Shown: piece by piece, positions 1 to 7,877 of the stretch
How positions within the stretch are numbered: position 1 is the first letter of the stretch
Layout of the letters: the number at the start of each line of letters is the position of its first letter
NCBI GenBank assembly: GCA_021738535.1
Contig: JAIPBU010000013.1
Span: 1-64,000, forward strand
Source: Bacteroidales bacterium
Lineage (GTDB): Bacteria; Bacteroidota; Bacteroidia; Bacteroidales; VadinHA17
DNA length: 64,000 nt
Reading direction: 5' to 3'
Program-made: the position numbers and the translations under genes
Notes under the pieces: model-generated
What the model was told of the DNA's origin: nothing
Seen by the model: only the letters and a program-made list of their open reading frames with translations
The model's database searches: none

Positions 1-106
1 GAAGGGCTGTTGATTTCTGCATCTAGCTGAATTATTATGCCACATCGTCGAAGGGCTGTTCCTTTCTGTACCAAGCCACATTATTATACCACATAGCCGA
101 AGGGGA
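1..106. repeat. 49-bp tandem repeat array A
   Basis: The string GAAGGG recurs at 1, 50 and 99, an exact 49-bp period. The first two units share the layout TCGAAGGGCTGTT, then a TTTCTG block, then a CTGAATTATTAT or CCACATTATTAT block. The third unit diverges after its first bases and merges into the stem-loop at 93-184. The array is cut by the left window edge, so its full length is unknown. Units are contiguous without unique spacers, which excludes a CRISPR array. Confidence 0.8.
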
Positions 107-184
107 GGAGCGAAGCTCGAACATTTACAGTAGTACTTCCACCACGCTCAGTATACCGCGTGAGAGGTTATCCCCTTCGGCTAT
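93..184. repeat. Long stem-loop with perfect 14-bp arms
   Basis: ATAGCCGAAGGGGA at 93-106 is matched perfectly in inverse orientation by TCCCCTTCGGCTAT at 171-184, enclosing 64 bases. The interior holds a smaller possible hairpin (CACGC and GCGTG around 153-172). The arm contains CGAAGGG, the core of the neighbouring 49-bp units, so the structure probably derives from the same repeat family. It could be a miniature element end-to-end structure, or form a hairpin in RNA; no coding potential is evident inside. Confidence 0.7.
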
Positions 185-221
185 TGCCTGAGGTACTGCT
201 TACTATATTAGAGCCAGTTGT

Positions 222-380
222 TTATCTGTTTTCCTCGGTATGATTTTTCCTGGCTTCATTATATCCCTTCTTAAAACTTTCAATATTTCCTTCCCAGTCC
301 GAAATCAGATCAATAATGAGCCAGAACAGAACTCCTAATAGTAAGAATAAAGCTACCCTACGAATTTTTTTCCTTTTCAT
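222..380 (-). CDS. 52-aa single-pass membrane protein, hypothetical
   Basis: This is a short open frame of 52 codons starting with ATG at 380-378 and ending with TAA at 224-222. It begins with a basic cluster (MKRKKIRR), followed by one strongly hydrophobic segment (roughly residues 9-25, VALFLLLGVLFWLIIDL), then a charged tail (SDWEGNIESFKKGYNEARK). This is the normal positive-inside layout of a small one-pass inner-membrane protein with its C-terminus outside. I do not recognise a named family. It lies alone among repeats with no neighbouring operon partner, and upstream sequence shows no Shine-Dalgarno motif, which is usual for Bacteroidota. The alternative is a chance frame, but the organised composition argues against that. 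Confidence 0.6.
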   Translation of the reverse strand: MKRKKIRRVALFLLLGVLFWLIIDLISDWEGNIESFKKGYNEARKNHTEENR

Positions 381-612
381 AATAGCCGGGATTTAATTAT
401 TTGAGTATTATCCTCATTTTAGTTTTATTTAAACTAGTTTCACAGAAAGACGTAACCTTGTATACCTGGATCCTTCACCTGCAGCATGCTGTTTTAATCT
501 TCTGGACAGGTATTTTGTACTGCCAGTGTAATATGTTCCATCAGAACATTCAAGGATATATACGTATGAGCGTGACATTTACGCTATAAATTTACAAAAA
601 TATATCTATCTG

Positions 613-662
613 GGGTTATAATTAGTTGGCTTATTTGCAAAACGGAACACCCTTCGACGACT
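613..662 (-). repeat. Inverted degenerate copy of the 49-bp repeat
   Basis: Read on the minus strand this stretch begins GTCGTCGAAGGGTGTTCCG and continues through TTTGCAAATAAGCC to an A/T-rich end. This parallels the unit starting at 898 (GTCGTCGAAGGGCTGTTC, TTTCTGCACTGAGCC, ATTATTAGA). It shows that the repeat occurs in both orientations, so simple slippage alone does not explain the family. Confidence 0.65.
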
Positions 663-732
663 ATCTGCATGATTGTTCCTTTAATACTTTTCGTTACCGC
701 AGCCAGTTGAACTTTTATTAGCTATTATTGAT

Positions 733-828
733 TGCTCAGGGACCTTTGTTTCCAGTTCAGTGAACCTATCCTATTTACTACAATTTAAGTCACGATAATT
801 AATTCTGTGAACCAAAGGCCCCTGAGCA
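733..828. repeat. Imperfect 20-bp inverted repeat
   Basis: TGCTCAGGGACCTTTGTTTC at 733-752 and its inverse at 809-828 (reverse complement TGCTCAGGGGCCTTTGGTTC) match at 18 of 20 positions and enclose 56 bases. It is unrelated in sequence to the 49-bp repeats. It could be a miniature inverted-repeat element or a large hairpin. No transposase gene is nearby. Confidence 0.65.
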
Positions 829-867
829 AAAGCAAGTAGTTTAGCAACTAATTGCAGCTAGTTGACA

Positions 868-1030
868 ACTGCACTTAGCAACATTATTCTGGTAGGTCGT
901 CGAAGGGCTGTTCATTTCTGCACTGAGCCACATTATTAGATCAAGTAGTCGAAGGGCTGTCCCTTTCTGCAACAAGCCACATTATTATATCAAGTTGTCG
1001 AAGGGAGTTCATTTCTGCATTCAGCAGTAT
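868..1030. repeat. 49-bp tandem repeat array B
   Basis: GAAGGG recurs at 902, 951 and 1000 with the same exact 49-bp spacing as array A, and a degenerate half unit precedes it (TGCACTTAGCAACATTATT from about 870). Units share TCGAAGGGCTG, a TTTCTGCA block and CCACATTATTA. Arrays A and B are direct copies about 800 bp apart and bracket the small membrane-protein gene and the other repeats. Confidence 0.8.
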
Positions 1031-1195
1031 TTTTATAGTATTTCGATGAAGGAAACCCAAATTCTGAATCCGGCCTTCTGCCTTTAAACAGATACAGTGG
1101 TCTCTTTACATAATTCTGAATTATAACCTTATTGAATTATTTTTTCACAAATCATAAATTTATGCTACTTTAGCAATAAGATATAAAGTGTATAA

Positions 1196-3211
1196 ATGAC
1201 ATTTAATATTATGCCAAATCAAATCAGAGGGGAGGAGAGATCCTTCATGTTGATTTTATCAGCATTATCAGTTCTCCTGGTAATGCTGCTTCCGGCATGT
1301 AACAGAACTTTACCTGCCAAACCTAACATCATTATAATAACCACAGACTACCAGGCGTGGGAGGATGTGCCTGAACTGACTCCTGAACTAAAAATGCCTG
1401 CTCTCGACAGGATGTATGACGAAGGGGTGGTGTTCAGGAATCATTACTGTACCGCTCCTGTCTGCATGCCGTCACGCTATACATTAGTGTCCGGTACTTA
1501 TCCCCATACTCATAAGATGTGGGATAACGGTGGCAAATGGCTGCCTGAAGGTTCGCCGGTATTGATGGAAGAACTGTCAAGGTCAGGCTATAAAACCGTG
1601 GGAATAGGAAAGATGCACTTTAAGCCATGGGACCGCATGGCGGGCTTTGATGAAAGAATAATCGCTGACTGCCAGGGTAACTGGGCAGGTGACACCCTAA
1701 AAAAAGATGATTATTACTACTACCTTAAAAAAGCAGGGAAGACTCGTTTCGACTACCTGAAATACCAGGATAGCACTGACCTGTTCGGTGTATATGAGTG
1801 GCCTATGGAGGATACTCTCGATATCGATTATTATGTAGGCGAACAAACTGTAAGGTATATTGAAGAGGAGAAGCTGGGTGATAATCCCTGGTTTATGTGG
1901 GTGTCGTTTAATGGTCCCCATAACCCCTGGGACCCTCCCGCTGAACTTATGGATTATTACCTTGAGAAGGATCTTCCGCCTGCACGCTACCTGGAAGGCG
2001 GGATCGATAATAAACCCTATGATCATACTATAACACGCTATAATTACACGAGGAAGCTTGTTGACCAGATCGAGAAGAATCCCGGTAAAAGAGAGGAGTA
2101 TATTCACAGGATAAGAGCAGGTCATTATGGCGGCCTGACATTGATCGACCAGCAAATGGAAAGGATATTCAGTAAGCTGGAAGAAAAAGGCAAGCTGGAT
2201 AATACTATTATTATATTTACCTCTGACCACGGTACTCACCTTGGCGACCACGACCTTATCCATAAAGGAACGCATTACGAGAGGTCTTCGCATGTGCCTT
2301 TTGTGATATGGTGGCCGGGGGCATTGAAACCGGGTGAAGTGGACGGATTTACCTCTCATGTGGATCTTTTCCCTACTTTGGTGGAGCTTGCTGGAGGAAC
2401 CCTGCCTGACGGACTGGAGGGTGAGAGTTATTACAATGTTCTTACCGGTAAGGATAGCGCTCCTGATACGGCTGTTATAGAAATACTGGGTAATACTGCC
2501 CTCGTTACAAAGGATTATAAGTACGGGATGTACAGACGGTTCAGGGAGACTGACCTGTACGACAGGAATAATGATCCTGATGAATTTTATAATATTGCTG
2601 ATAAGCCGGAAAATGCTGAACTTGTTAAGGCTTTTACAGAGTATCTCTACAGAATAGATTCAACTCTTGAGGAAGATTTTAACAATGCCCCCCTGGCAGA
2701 GCCTCTTCCGGTGGAGCTCACCTTAAAACATGGCGAGACAGTTTCCGGAACTGACTGTCCGTACCTTGGTGGAAAGTCTTTCTATATCAATGCGGAAATT
2801 GAGACCAATGATAATACTGAGGGCCCTGTATTAACCAATTATGAAGGACAGCATGGTTTTGCTCTGTATATTAAGGATGGCACTCTGAATATGTCTTTCA
2901 GGAAGTGGAATGAAGACAGCGTTATAAACCTGGTGAATATTAATCCGGGCATTAACACTATTAAACTAACACTGGATACACAGGGCATATTGAAATATAC
3001 TGTTAACGGTAAAGAGGCAGGTAGTTCTGAAACGCCATGGCCCAAGCCTGTCCAGCCCGGCAGGAAGGAATACCTTACAGGCATTACATCAGCCGGAAGT
3101 GCAGGTCCTTCATGGGCCAGGCCAATTGGTGATTATGAACGAAACAAGGAATTTACAGGGATAGTAAAATCTTTAAAAATTAAGATTATAGATGACGAGG
3201 ATCAGGAATAA
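1196..3211 (+). CDS. Formylglycine-dependent sulfatase lipoprotein (S1 family) with C-terminal sandwich domain
   Basis: This is a 671-aa type I sulfatase that would hydrolyse a sulfate ester on a carbohydrate. The modification motif is C90-M-P-S-R94, the cysteine being converted to formylglycine in this family. Further support is a metal-site stretch after NIIIITTD near residues 44-51 and the DHGTHLGDH motif from about residue 344. A hydrophobic stretch ending LLPAC (C35) looks like a lipobox, so the protein is probably a lipoprotein exported to the periplasm or surface. Residues about 500-671 form an appended beta-rich, concanavalin-like domain of the kind common on these enzymes. Starts at 1196, 1211 or 1247 are possible; the earlier ones are favoured because the segment 7-17 supplies the basic signal N-region. 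It heads the carbohydrate gene cluster; the exact substrate cannot be read from sequence. Confidence 0.93.
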   Translation: MTFNIMPNQIRGEERSFMLILSALSVLLVMLLPACNRTLPAKPNIIIITTDYQAWEDVPELTPELKMPALDRMYDEGVVFRNHYCTAPVCMPSRYTLVSGTYPHTHKMWDNGGKWLPEGSPVLMEELSRSGYKTVGIGKMHFKPWDRMAGFDERIIADCQGNWAGDTLKKDDYYYYLKKAGKTRFDYLKYQDSTDLFGVYEWPMEDTLDIDYYVGEQTVRYIEEEKLGDNPWFMWVSFNGPHNPWDPPAELMDYYLEKDLPPARYLEGGIDNKPYDHTITRYNYTRKLVDQIEKNPGKREEYIHRIRAGHYGGLTLIDQQMERIFSKLEEKGKLDNTIIIFTSDHGTHLGDHDLIHKGTHYERSSHVPFVIWWPGALKPGEVDGFTSHVDLFPTLVELAGGTLPDGLEGESYYNVLTGKDSAPDTAVIEILGNTALVTKDYKYGMYRRFRETDLYDRNNDPDEFYNIADKPENAELVKAFTEYLYRIDSTLEEDFNNAPLAEPLPVELTLKHGETVSGTDCPYLGGKSFYINAEIETNDNTEGPVLTNYEGQHGFALYIKDGTLNMSFRKWNEDSVINLVNINPGINTIKLTLDTQGILKYTVNGKEAGSSETPWPKPVQPGRKEYLTGITSAGSAGPSWARPIGDYERNKEFTGIVKSLKIKIIDDEDQE

Positions 3212-3408
3212 GGTTTTTTATGCAATACTGTTTTTATTCATCCTTGCTTCCTGCAAAAACCGGGAAGTGGAAAGGCATAGATGTGTGGAGTGCCGGTTCG
3301 CCCCAGTCGGGAGATAAAACCGGTGAATTCCTAGTTGTTAGTTTAAGACAGGATTCACTAGCTGTTAAAGTGGCTGATATAAATGATATTAAATCACTTC
3401 GTGAGTAA
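3192..3408 (+). pseudogene. Frameshifted small lipoprotein gene remnant
   Basis: An ATG at 3192, overlapping the end of the sulfatase gene, opens a frame with a textbook lipoprotein signal: MTRIRNK, a hydrophobic run, then ILASC. It becomes unlike protein after SCKNRE and stops at 3317. From about 3250 a different frame reads on convincingly (KGIDVWSAGSPQSGDKTGEF, then LVVSLRQDSLAVKV) to the stop at 3408. The switch falls close to the run CAAAAACCGGG near 3255. The simplest reading is one gene split by a frameshift, probably also internally deleted because only about 70 codons remain. I cannot assign the family; the C-terminal part resembles the tail of a secreted enzyme. Alternatives are two real short genes or programmed frameshifting. 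Confidence 0.5.
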
Positions 3409-3435
3409 ATAACCAGGATAAAACAAAAAAGCCAA

Positions 3436-5124
3436 ATGAAAACAAATTCAGGTAAGACATCAGGTATAGCCCCGGTTTTTATTCTTCTTATAGCAGTCCT
3501 CTCGATATCAGGGTGCAGCAAAGAGTCAAAACCAAATATTATCCTTATCCTGGCTGATGATATGGGATATTCGGATATAGGGTGCATGGGCAGTGAGATA
3601 AAAACCCCGAATATTGACGGGCTTGCAAATGAAGGCGTTCTTTTTCTTAATTTCTATAATGGCGCCAGGTGTTGTCCCACAAGGGCAAGCCTTATGACCG
3701 GCCTGTATGCGCATCAGACCGGTATGGGTGGCATGGAGCCCGACAGGGGACTGCCAGGCTACCGGGGAAATATAAATAATAATTGTGTTACTCTGGCCGA
3801 GGCACTGAAGCATAATGGTTACTCAACCTATATGTCAGGCAAATGGCACTTAACAAATATCACGAAGACAGATAAAGAGGAAGAAAAGTATAACTGGCCG
3901 GTGCAAAGGGGGTTTGACAGGTTTTACGGTACTATTGCAGGCGCCGGTAATTTCTTTATGCCTGCCACACTGACAAGGCAGAATACCAATATTGAGCAGG
4001 AAGCAAAGGATAATCCCGGCTACTATTATACAGATGCCATAAGTGAAAATGCCGTTAAGTTTATAAGTGAACACAAGACCAACAACAAAAAGGATCCTTT
4101 CTTCATGTATGTTGCCTATACAGCTCCCCACTGGCCTTTGCATGCCCCGGAAGAGGATATAGAGAAATACAGGGGAGTATATAGTTTGGGTTGGGACAGT
4201 ATTCGCCAGTCGAGGTATGACAGGATGAAAGAAATGGGGATTATTGACCCCGGCTGGGGAATGGCACCAAGGGATGAAAGAGTACCGGCCTGGGATGAAA
4301 TCAATCCTGATGACCTGCCTGAACAGGTGCACTTAAGCGTGGATAACGCTGATGAGCTGCGAAGGCTTATGGCCGAAAAAATGGCTGTTTATGCCGCTAT
4401 GATAGACAGGATGGATCGGGGAATAGGTGAGATAGTTGCTGCCCTGGAAGATCAGAAATGCCTGGATAATACCCTTATTGTGTTCCTCTCAGATAACGGT
4501 GGGTGCGATGAATGGGGTACCTACGGGTTTGGCTGGAATAATTATCGCAACACGGGCATAATAGCCGGTAACAAAGAATCAAATTCCAGTTACGGACCGG
4601 CCTGGGCACATGTAAGTAACACTCCCTTCAGGCTGTATAAGCTTTATACTTATGAAGGTGGTACATCCACTCCCATGATAATGCACTGGCCTGAAAAGAT
4701 TAAAAGCAGGGGAAGCATTAACCGCCAGGTTTCACATATTATAGATATAATGCCGACATTTTTAAATGCCGCAAACGGAACATATCCCACGGAGTACAAG
4801 GGTAATGAGATTATTCCCCCCGAGGGACATAGTCTCCTTCCTGTACTGGCCGGTGATTCCCTTGATCAACGTACATTATATTGGGAACATATAGGTGGCC
4901 GGGCAGTCAGAAAGGGCAAATGGAAACTAACAGGGATGAGAGGGGCAGGACCCTGGGAACTGTTCGACATTGAAAAAGACAGGACCGAGCAGAATGACCT
5001 GTCAGATCAGTACCCTCAGGTTTTCGGTGAACTGAAAAAAGACTGGGAGGAGTGGGCAGAAAGGACCAATGCGCTGCCCTGGCCCTATAAGGATTACGAA
5101 ACTATCAGCTCTGAAAAAGAATAA
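3436..5124 (+). CDS. Arylsulfatase-like lipoprotein (S1 family)
   Basis: This 562-aa sulfatase carries the formylglycine motif C79-C80-P-T-R83, followed by ASLMTGLYAHQTGMG, the signature block typical of arylsulfatase A-like enzymes. NIILILADDMGYSDIG at about 34-49 supplies metal-binding aspartates and the SDNGG block near residue 353 the remaining ligands. The N-terminus is a lipoprotein signal ending SISGC27. The C-terminal part (ELFDIEKDRTEQNDLSD) is the usual sulfatase C-terminal subdomain. It is followed 11 bases later by the next gene, so 3436-10013 looks like one transcription unit. Two different sulfatases in one cluster indicate a substrate with more than one sulfate position or sugar. 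The specificity is unknown. Confidence 0.94.
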   Translation: MKTNSGKTSGIAPVFILLIAVLSISGCSKESKPNIILILADDMGYSDIGCMGSEIKTPNIDGLANEGVLFLNFYNGARCCPTRASLMTGLYAHQTGMGGMEPDRGLPGYRGNINNNCVTLAEALKHNGYSTYMSGKWHLTNITKTDKEEEKYNWPVQRGFDRFYGTIAGAGNFFMPATLTRQNTNIEQEAKDNPGYYYTDAISENAVKFISEHKTNNKKDPFFMYVAYTAPHWPLHAPEEDIEKYRGVYSLGWDSIRQSRYDRMKEMGIIDPGWGMAPRDERVPAWDEINPDDLPEQVHLSVDNADELRRLMAEKMAVYAAMIDRMDRGIGEIVAALEDQKCLDNTLIVFLSDNGGCDEWGTYGFGWNNYRNTGIIAGNKESNSSYGPAWAHVSNTPFRLYKLYTYEGGTSTPMIMHWPEKIKSRGSINRQVSHIIDIMPTFLNAANGTYPTEYKGNEIIPPEGHSLLPVLAGDSLDQRTLYWEHIGGRAVRKGKWKLTGMRGAGPWELFDIEKDRTEQNDLSDQYPQVFGELKKDWEEWAERTNALPWPYKDYETISSEKE

Positions 5125-5135
5125 AAATACTGCAT

Positions 5136-7874
5136 ATGAAACCTTCACTTTTCCTGATCTCCCTAGCAGCATTATTACTGCATTTTAATGCTAACGGCCA
5201 GGGTAATATCACTCTCAACAGTGGCAATATAAGTGCTGACTTCTCACGCTACGGTATCCGCTCAGTTATATGCCCCGATGATCCTTACAGGGCCAGCCCT
5301 GTGTCAGGAAGCTTTGGCCGTCCGTCAATTACTTACAGGATAGGTGAGGGCGACTGGCTTACTCATTACATGGGAAATACGAGCATGAACGCCGAAGAGG
5401 GTAAAATAACATACACCCAGGATTCAGAAGGAATGCCTATGAGCCTTGAGCAGGAATTTACTGCTGAAGATGCAGGTATTACCTGGACGATGAAACTGAA
5501 AACGGAGATGGAGTTCCCGGTTAAGGTAGGCGATTTTGCCATTCCCATACCCTGGAACAGGCCCCGCGGTGGTAATCCCGAGCAAACATTTGAGACAGGT
5601 TTTACCAAGCACCACTATATAGCGGGTGACGGTTCTTTTATTTTCTTTACAAGGCCATCAGGCAAGGCACCGTATTTCATTATTATGGCTATGCCCGGCA
5701 CCAGGCTTGAATACTTTGATTCTGACGATACATACCAGGTATATGTCCATTCCGGTCATGCCGGTAACCTGCAGGAAGGAAACTGGCGTTACGAACATAC
5801 CTACTGTGACCTGGCGCCGGCAGGAGAGGAGGGCTCTGAAGTTGAATACAGTTTCAGGATGCAGTGGGCAAACTCATACGATGAGCTGAGACAGGTACTG
5901 TATGATAACGGTTTGCTCGATATAAGGGTTGTGCCGGGAATGTCGCTTCCTGCCGACCTGGTGGCTAAGATATCAATCCGTTCAAAGGAAGGGATAAAAG
6001 CTGTCAGGGCCGAATATCCCAGCGATACGGACATTGAATTTATTAAGCGCAGCGATGATAATCACTATATCTACAGTGTCAGGTTCAGGAGACCCGGCGA
6101 GAATATGCTGTATGTTGATTATGGAGACGGGCTTACCAATCACCTCGAATTTTTTTCGACCGAAGACCTGGAAACACTTTTTAAGAAAAGATCCTCATTC
6201 ATAGTGAACAGCCAGCAGCACAAGGTGCCCGGTAGTTGGTGGGACGGACTGTATTCTGTTTATGATATGAAAAATGGCGTTCTGCGTGGGCCGGAGGATA
6301 CGGATGGTTTTGATTACTGGTGGGGCTATGTGCTGGCCTGTGATGATCCGGCTCTTTGCAAGGCGCCGTATGTGGCAGCCAAGAATGTATACTACCCTGA
6401 TGATGAAGAGATTGAATCTGTGGAGTACTACCTTGAGAAATTTGTCTGGGGCGGCTTGCAGAGGACTGATAAGGAAAAGCCTTATCCCTATGGTATTTAC
6501 GGAACACCCAACTGGATGGTGAACAGGGATCCTGAGCTGAGGGCGGGCGTGAAAAACAGGAACCTTGATAAGATGAATGTATGGCGCTCATATGATTACC
6601 CGCATATCATAATGTTATACTACCATATGTACCAGGTAGCACAGATGTACCCGTCTAAGGTTAATTACCTTGATGCTGAAGGATACCTGGAAAGGGCATG
6701 GCAGACGGCACGGGCATATTTTATTTATCCATACGAGATATTGCCATGGTATGATACTTATAAATGGGGATGCTATAATGAGCTTGTGATAGAAGACCTG
6801 GTTGCTGCACTTGAGGAAGCAGGCAGGAACGAGGAAGCCGGGTGGCTGCGTAATGAGTATGAGAAGAAGGTGAAGTATTTTATCTATGATGATGAGTATC
6901 CCTACAGGTCAGAATATGCAATTGACCGTACGGCTTTTGAGTCGTCTTACGCCTTTGCCAGGTATGGTGCAACAACAGAGATGGAAGCTGACAGCAACCT
7001 ATGGTACGATGTGAAGCTTGAAAAATGGTGGTCGCATCCCGAGGTAAGCAGGGATGATGCAATAGAATTCATGGAACAACAGCATTACGCCGGGCTGGCC
7101 GTACGGGGATGGCTGGAAACAAAATATTTTTTGCTGGGATCAGATTTTACGACCAGCTCTGACCGTCACTGCCTTTCGTATATGGCCCGTATGGGGGGAT
7201 GGTCGATACTGGACTATGGCCTTCGCTTCTCGGAAAATCCATGGGACTGGTTGCAACTGGGTTATGCTTCTTACCTTAGCGCGTGGTCGCTGATGAATAC
7301 CGGTACTGAAGAAAGCAATTACGGGTACTGGGCCCCGGGAAAAGAGAACGACGGTGCTACGGGATGGGCTTTTATGTCGGCTAAAGAGGGCAGGGCCTGG
7401 ATAAGAAAAGATATTGAAAGAGGAGCATGGTTCTATGATGGTGAGCAGGATCTTGGCCATGGTTCAGCCGTGCGCATGGCTGCAACAATACTGGCTGAAG
7501 ATCCCCTTTTCGGATGGGTGGCATACGGAGGAGTGTTGAATGATGATGAAGGTGCAATCTCAGTAATACCCAGGGATGGACTGAGATGCCGGTTCTGGCT
7601 GGTCAGTGAAAAGAACAGGCTGGGAGTGGAAATGGAACGCGACGGTTTTGCAGGGGAGGAAGCTGTTATTATTGATAATGAGAGGGGAGAGCTTGAGATG
7701 ACCATAGAGAACAGGACAGGAGATAATCATCACACCAGGGTTTATGTCAGTGGTGATAATTGCGAAATACTGCTTGATGGTAAAAAATACCCTCTCAAAG
7801 AGTCAGGCTTTCGCTCTTATGCAGATTTAAAGATTACCAATGATCAACATATTTTAAAAATTATAAAACTCTAG
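5136..7874 (+). CDS. Exported DUF5695-like protein, putative glycoside hydrolase
   Basis: This 912-aa protein has a Sec signal (MKPSLFLISLAALLLHFNANG) without lipobox cysteine. The N-terminal third is beta-rich (ITLNSGNISADFSRYGIRSV, then a repeated-strand region to about residue 330). The middle and C-terminal parts are rich in aromatic residues and helices (for example WWGYVLACDDP and YNELVIEDLVAALEEAGR), as in (alpha/alpha)-barrel carbohydrate enzymes. From memory the N-terminal pattern fits the DUF5695 family; catalytic residues are not identifiable by eye. It sits 11 bases after the second sulfatase and 3 bases before the GH36-like gene, so it very likely takes part in the same polysaccharide pathway, perhaps removing a side group or an uronic-acid/galactose unit. 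Confidence 0.75.
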   Translation: MKPSLFLISLAALLLHFNANGQGNITLNSGNISADFSRYGIRSVICPDDPYRASPVSGSFGRPSITYRIGEGDWLTHYMGNTSMNAEEGKITYTQDSEGMPMSLEQEFTAEDAGITWTMKLKTEMEFPVKVGDFAIPIPWNRPRGGNPEQTFETGFTKHHYIAGDGSFIFFTRPSGKAPYFIIMAMPGTRLEYFDSDDTYQVYVHSGHAGNLQEGNWRYEHTYCDLAPAGEEGSEVEYSFRMQWANSYDELRQVLYDNGLLDIRVVPGMSLPADLVAKISIRSKEGIKAVRAEYPSDTDIEFIKRSDDNHYIYSVRFRRPGENMLYVDYGDGLTNHLEFFSTEDLETLFKKRSSFIVNSQQHKVPGSWWDGLYSVYDMKNGVLRGPEDTDGFDYWWGYVLACDDPALCKAPYVAAKNVYYPDDEEIESVEYYLEKFVWGGLQRTDKEKPYPYGIYGTPNWMVNRDPELRAGVKNRNLDKMNVWRSYDYPHIIMLYYHMYQVAQMYPSKVNYLDAEGYLERAWQTARAYFIYPYEILPWYDTYKWGCYNELVIEDLVAALEEAGRNEEAGWLRNEYEKKVKYFIYDDEYPYRSEYAIDRTAFESSYAFARYGATTEMEADSNLWYDVKLEKWWSHPEVSRDDAIEFMEQQHYAGLAVRGWLETKYFLLGSDFTTSSDRHCLSYMARMGGWSILDYGLRFSENPWDWLQLGYASYLSAWSLMNTGTEESNYGYWAPGKENDGATGWAFMSAKEGRAWIRKDIERGAWFYDGEQDLGHGSAVRMAATILAEDPLFGWVAYGGVLNDDEGAISVIPRDGLRCRFWLVSEKNRLGVEMERDGFAGEEAVIIDNERGELEMTIENRTGDNHHTRVYVSGDNCEILLDGKKYPLKESGFRSYADLKITNDQHILKIIKL

Positions 7875-7877
7875 TTC

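Larger units (their letters stand above)
381..1195. other. Gene-poor repeat-rich intergenic region
   Basis: No convincing gene is present. The only plus-strand open frame above 60 codons (401-589) has no recognisable features. The region holds an inverted copy of the 49-bp repeat, a separate imperfect inverted repeat and a second 49-bp array, listed separately. A weak promoter-like TACTTTAG box (one mismatch to TAnnTTTG) lies at 1166-1173, about 23 bases before the first sulfatase gene. Confidence 0.6.

Noticed and set aside
401-589. Plus-strand open frame of 62 codons in the repeat region
   Set aside because: No start context, domain, signal or helix pattern supports it; the region is repeat-derived.
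1-1030. CRISPR array at the 49-bp repeats
   Set aside because: Units are contiguous with no unique spacers, period is too long, and no cas gene lies in the window.
1697-2359. Long minus-strand frame of 220 codons opposite the first sulfatase
   Set aside because: It lies wholly antisense to the well-supported sulfatase and its sequence has no protein-like organisation; it is a codon-bias shadow.
3850-4332. 160-codon minus-strand frame opposite the second sulfatase
   Set aside because: Fully antisense to a well-supported gene and without recognisable features.
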